Positions 5,564 to 8,534 of a stretch of 8,534 bases of DNA are shown here, one piece after another. The stretch is from Desulfosarcina sp. (GTDB lineage: Bacteria; Desulfobacterota; Desulfobacteria; Desulfobacterales; Desulfosarcinaceae). The stretch's first letter is position 1; every line of letters begins with the position of its first letter. The position numbers and the translations under genes were made by a program. The stretch spans positions 1-8,534 of the forward strand of contig DAOWNV010000103.1 of assembly GCA_030642405.1 (NCBI GenBank), in the 5' to 3' direction. The notes under the pieces were generated by a model. The model searched no databases, was not told where the DNA came from, and worked only from the letters and a program-made list of their open reading frames with translations.

Positions 5564-7297
5564 TTACCCTTTAATACTTCTTGGCAGCAGCATCTGATGC
5601 TGCGGGCAGATCGATTTGGGATTTTGATAGACGGATCCGGCAAAGGCCTTCAGGTATTTTCGTAGCTCGGACATCTGCACCACCTCATCCACCAACCCAT
5701 GTTCGGCGCAATAAATCGGCCTGGAGTTCTCATGGTATTCTTTCGCCATTTTGTTCATTTTGTCGATGACCGGCTGTAAGGGTCGGCCGGCATCCTTTTC
5801 CTTGACCAGTCGGCGGGAAAAACTGGCGGCTGCAGCTGTTTCGCCGTGCATCACATAGATTTCCGTAGTGGGAATTCCCAAGGTAAATGCGTTGTGCCGG
5901 TTGGCAGTGGGGCCACCCATGACATAATGGGCCGCCGCGGTTCCTTTGCGCAGTACTACCAGCATCTGAGGGACATCGGTTTGCTGGATGGAGTAGATCA
6001 GGCTTTGGCCCAACCCGAGTAGTTCGGCCTTTTCGGCGATGTCACCTACATCGATACCGCTGGTGTCCTGAAACCATATAATGGGTAACCGGTCGCGTCC
6101 GCATAGGGTTACGAACTCGTTCATCTTTATTAACCCCTGGCGATAGAGTTTACCCCCCATGCCTGGATAGTCGGCATACTCGGGATACCCTTCCCCCAGC
6201 CACCCCTGCCGGTTGCCGATACAACCCACCAAAAAGCCGTCTAACTTGACCAGACCCGTATACACTTCCGGACCGTAACCAGGGCGGTACTCCATATGCT
6301 CGCTGCCGTCAACAAGGCGGGCCAGAATCTCTTCGAAGCTATAGATCTGCTTCTGATTGAATGGCATCAGGCGATACAGATCGTCTGCCGACAAAGCCGG
6401 ATCCTTGGGCGCGGCTACCCGAAAGAATTTGGGGTTGTAGGCAGGGATGTCGGCCATGTACGATTTGAGGCCGTCTATAACTTCGGTCTCTTCTTCATAG
6501 ACATACCGGAAAAAGCCGGTCTCATCATGATGAATCTTCACCGATCCTGGAGGCTTTGCTTTGTACTGCTTGGCTGCGGTTATAAGTGATTCTGCTCCCT
6601 CTTCGTCGAAATACCCCTTGGGAGACATCCCACTCAAAATCCCCCCCCCGCCCACGGCGATGTTGCAATTTTTGTGGGCGAACAGGATCGTGGGACTGAT
6701 GCCCTGATAACCACCACCGGCCGGGTTGGTGCCGTAAATACCGGCCAATACGGGAATGCCCATCTGATTGAGTTCGGCATGGCGGAAAAAAGCGGTGCCC
6801 GAGCCGCGCCGATTGGCATAGAATTTTTCCTGTTCGGGAAGTTTGACACCGCTGCAGTTAACCAACCAGACCAGGGGAACGTTGAGCCGCTTGGAAAGGT
6901 TGGTGACCCGAAGGATGTTTTCCGGTTGCCCGGCTACCCAGGCTCCGGCCAGGTATTTGTTGTCAAAACCGATGACGACGCACCATTTTCCCGATATTTT
7001 TGCCATACCGTCAAATACGTTGGTGTGGCCTTCAGCGTTTTCCTCGGGATTGAAAAGGGTGTGAAGTGGACACCAGGTGCCGGGATCGATCAGGTAGTCG
7101 ATGCGTTGCCAGACCGTCATCTGTCCACGGGCGTTGATCTTTTCCTTGGGAAAACCGGCGTTCTTGACCTTTTCGACGGCCTCCTGAATTTGTGTCTCCA
7201 CATCCTTGATCAGGCGGACGTTTTCCTCAGTGCTTTTTATCTGACCTTCGTTCAACTCACGGCCGAAAGAGGTCATCTTTTCAAAGTAGGGTTTCAT
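5564..7297 (-). CDS. gcdA: Glutaconyl-CoA decarboxylase alpha subunit (biotin-dependent carboxyltransferase)
   Basis: GcdA moves the carboxyl group of glutaconyl-CoA to the biotin of a carrier subunit, giving crotonyl-CoA. A membrane beta subunit then releases CO2 while exporting sodium ions. The 577 residues align with the Acidaminococcus fermentans subunit over essentially the whole length as I recall that sequence. Shared stretches include LAGAWVAGQ (116-124), NCSGVK (147-152), YGTNPAGGGY (188-197), GGKLYRQGLIKMNEFVTLC (381-399), QDTSGIDVG (410-418), LLGLGQSLIYSIQ (426-438) and RKGTAAAHYVMGGP (450-463). It has the two crotonase-fold halves of the carboxyltransferase family and no biotin domain. 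The ATG at 7297 is preceded by AGGA at 7307-7304. It lies 154 bp downstream of the glutaryl-CoA dehydrogenase gene on the same strand, whose product would supply its substrate. The beta, gamma and delta subunit genes are not in the window. A methylmalonyl-CoA or propionyl-CoA carboxyltransferase is less likely given the gcdA-specific motifs and neighbour. Confidence 0.92.
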   Translation of the reverse strand: MKPYFEKMTSFGRELNEGQIKSTEENVRLIKDVETQIQEAVEKVKNAGFPKEKINARGQMTVWQRIDYLIDPGTWCPLHTLFNPEENAEGHTNVFDGMAKISGKWCVVIGFDNKYLAGAWVAGQPENILRVTNLSKRLNVPLVWLVNCSGVKLPEQEKFYANRRGSGTAFFRHAELNQMGIPVLAGIYGTNPAGGGYQGISPTILFAHKNCNIAVGGGGILSGMSPKGYFDEEGAESLITAAKQYKAKPPGSVKIHHDETGFFRYVYEEETEVIDGLKSYMADIPAYNPKFFRVAAPKDPALSADDLYRLMPFNQKQIYSFEEILARLVDGSEHMEYRPGYGPEVYTGLVKLDGFLVGCIGNRQGWLGEGYPEYADYPGMGGKLYRQGLIKMNEFVTLCGRDRLPIIWFQDTSGIDVGDIAEKAELLGLGQSLIYSIQQTDVPQMLVVLRKGTAAAHYVMGGPTANRHNAFTLGIPTTEIYVMHGETAAAASFSRRLVKEKDAGRPLQPVIDKMNKMAKEYHENSRPIYCAEHGLVDEVVQMSELRKYLKAFAGSVYQNPKSICPQHQMLLPRSIKG

Positions 7298-7451
7298 GCT
7301 TTTTCCTGTATTATGAATTTTTCTCCATGGGTTGGTTCAAAAAGGGTAGGTTAAGGCCCGGATCAAAACCGAAGAGCAAATGAAACCGGAGGCGTAGCAA
7401 ATGCTACCTTGAGGATCGCATTTGCACGAGAACGCCGGTCTGGGCGGATGC
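7298..7451 (-). other. Spacer and gcdA leader between the dehydrogenase gene and gcdA
   Basis: The 154-bp spacer contains the hairpin at 7385-7439 and the gcdA ribosome-binding site (AGGA 7307-7304). I see no good sigma-54 or sigma-70 promoter, which fits co-transcription of the two genes with the hairpin inside the message. No coding potential is apparent. Confidence 0.5.
7385..7439 (-). repeat. Hairpin in the spacer between the dehydrogenase gene and gcdA
   Basis: The core is a perfect 8-bp inverted repeat, GCAAATGC (7397-7404) with GCATTTGC (7418-7425), around a 13-nt loop. It extends after a one-base bulge by CGT (7393-7395) with ACG (7426-7428), and an outer ACCGG (7385-7389) pairs with CCGGT (7435-7439). 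A partial direct copy of one arm, AGCAAATG, also occurs at 7375-7382. No U-run follows in the minus direction, so this is more likely an mRNA processing, stability or attenuation element, or a dispersed extragenic palindrome, than a full terminator. Confidence 0.6.
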
Positions 7452-8534
7452 CTATCGGTTAGCCTTGCGATATCCCAACTGATCCAATGCAATAATCCAT
7501 TTGCAGATATTGGCCGAGCCTTCTACCATATAATAGGTGGGTGTATCCCGGTAAATGCGCGCTACCGGATACTCCGTGGAGTAGCCATAGGCCCCCAGAA
7601 TGCGCATAGCGTAGTTGGCGCATTTGTTTACCGTCTCTCCGGCAAAGTATTTGGCCTTTGCCACGTCCAATCCGTTGTTGAGTCTACCCTGGTCCTTGGC
7701 CCAGGCCGCCTTGTAGACTAAAAGGCGGGCCGCATCAATCTCAGTAACCATTTGGGCCACCATGTCCTGGTTCATCTGATACTGACCGATGGGTTTCCCG
7801 AACTGCTTGCGGTCGTTGCAGTATTTTGAGACCACATCCAGACAGGCCTGAGCAACGCCCACAGCTCCGGCCGCCGCTGACAAGCGGGTCTGGTTTAACG
7901 AACCAAATACGATTTTTGCCCCCATGCCGGGTTTGCCAAGAAGATTTTCCTTGGGCACCTTGGTATTGTCAAGGAAGAGCTCACCTGTTGGAGAACAAAA
8001 AGAGCCCATTTTGTCCAGTTTGGAGGTTCTTACGCCGTTGAAATTTTTCGGTTCGATGACGAAGGCGGAGAGTCCCTTGGAACCGATTTTGGTGTCCGTG
8101 TAGGCATAGTAGATCAAAACATCAGCTATGTCGGCGTTGGAGATCCAGGTTTTGGATCCGTTAAGCAGCCAGTGGTCGCCCTTGTCTTGTGCCGTGCTGG
8201 TCATGGCCATGACGTCCGAGCCGGCGTCCGGTTCAGTGATGCCGAATCCACCGATAAGATCGGCTGTACACAGTCCGGGAATATACTTTTTCTTTAGGTC
8301 ATCGTTGCCGTAAGTAAGAATTGTATAGGCGCATCCCAATACCTGCATGTTAACTTGCACCCGCAGGGAACTGCAAACTCGTGCTATTTCTTCCGTGACG
8401 ATCATCGCCGCCATCCATCCCATATCCTCACCACCGTACTCCTCCGGGATCACCGTTCCCCAAAAGCCCAACTCGCCCATGGGCTTAATGGCCTCTTTGT
8501 AGGGGAAGTAGTGGTCGTCGTCCCATTGGTCCAC
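7452..8534 (-). CDS. Glutaryl-CoA dehydrogenase, non-decarboxylating type; N-terminus cut by window edge
   Basis: This acyl-CoA dehydrogenase (FAD flavoprotein) would oxidise glutaryl-CoA to glutaconyl-CoA. The frame is open to the window edge, whose first codon is an internal Val. About 25 N-terminal residues seem to be missing, and 360 are present up to the TAG at 7454-7452. Visible motifs are GFGITEPDAGSD (96-107), GSKTWISNA (126-134), RKQFGKPI (242-249), RILGAYGYSTEYPVAR (311-326) and the catalytic Glu338 in YMVEGSAN. It matches, from memory, the Desulfococcus multivorans enzyme nearly throughout, including VTEEIAR, PTYYMVEGSANICK and RKANR at the C-terminus. The Arg that binds the substrate carboxylate (human Arg94) aligns with Arg58. 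Two residues tied to decarboxylation in human-type enzymes are changed: Glu87 to Ala51 and Tyr369 to Val337. With gcdA directly downstream, the reaction call is well supported; electrons would go to ETF, not encoded here. Confidence 0.9.
   Translation of the reverse strand: MDQWDDDHYFPYKEAIKPMGELGFWGTVIPEEYGGEDMGWMAAMIVTEEIARVCSSLRVQVNMQVLGCAYTILTYGNDDLKKKYIPGLCTADLIGGFGITEPDAGSDVMAMTSTAQDKGDHWLLNGSKTWISNADIADVLIYYAYTDTKIGSKGLSAFVIEPKNFNGVRTSKLDKMGSFCSPTGELFLDNTKVPKENLLGKPGMGAKIVFGSLNQTRLSAAAGAVGVAQACLDVVSKYCNDRKQFGKPIGQYQMNQDMVAQMVTEIDAARLLVYKAAWAKDQGRLNNGLDVAKAKYFAGETVNKCANYAMRILGAYGYSTEYPVARIYRDTPTYYMVEGSANICKWIIALDQLGYRKANR

Noticed and set aside
6674..7354. 226-codon plus-strand open frame antisense to gcdA
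   Set aside because: It mirrors the strongly conserved gcdA frame; its length reflects the GC-rich codon pattern on the opposite strand.

Overview
The window looks like chromosomal DNA from a strictly anaerobic, sulfate-reducing Desulfobacterota bacterium of the Desulfococcus/Desulfosarcina kind. This is an inference from protein content: a glutaryl-CoA dehydrogenase closely resembling the non-decarboxylating enzyme of Desulfococcus multivorans, a glutaconyl-CoA decarboxylase alpha subunit, a rubrerythrin-like diiron protein, a sigma-54 promoter and a large cytoplasmic hybrid sensor kinase. No phage, transposase, CRISPR, rRNA or tRNA gene was seen.

Layout. Positions 1-743 (minus strand, cut by the left edge) encode a two-part protein: a cysteine-rich N-terminal domain fused to a glycine-cleavage H-like (lipoyl-fold) domain in which Asp replaces the lipoyl-lysine. 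A very good sigma-54 -24/-12 promoter for it sits at 874-889. The roughly 400-bp divergent region (744-1151) also holds a 45-nt near-perfect palindrome (1051-1095) in front of the next gene. On the plus strand follow a 155-residue ferritin-like/rubrerythrin-type diiron protein (1152-1619), miaA (1623-2546, TTG start, only 3 nt after the previous stop) and, after a 93-bp A/T-rich gap, a 931-residue soluble hybrid histidine kinase (2640-5435). That kinase has a duplicated, unnamed N-terminal domain, then PAS, HisKA, HATPase and receiver domains.

On the minus strand, converging on the kinase, lie gcdA (5564-7297) and, upstream of it, a glutaryl-CoA dehydrogenase gene (7452-8534, cut by the right edge). 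The convergent gap (5436-5563) contains a tandem 15-bp repeat inside a long-range inverted repeat. The 154-bp gap between the dehydrogenase gene and gcdA contains a strong hairpin.

How the genes work together. The two right-hand genes form a clear metabolic pair. The dehydrogenase would oxidise glutaryl-CoA to glutaconyl-CoA without decarboxylating it. GcdA would then move the carboxyl group of glutaconyl-CoA to biotin, so that a membrane subunit encoded elsewhere could conserve the decarboxylation energy as a sodium gradient. This is the lower part of anaerobic aromatic (benzoyl-CoA) or glutarate degradation. The left-hand part is a stress/regulation neighbourhood without a single obvious pathway. 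The most unusual items are the lysine-less H-like protein under sigma-54 control and the duplicated sensor module of the kinase.
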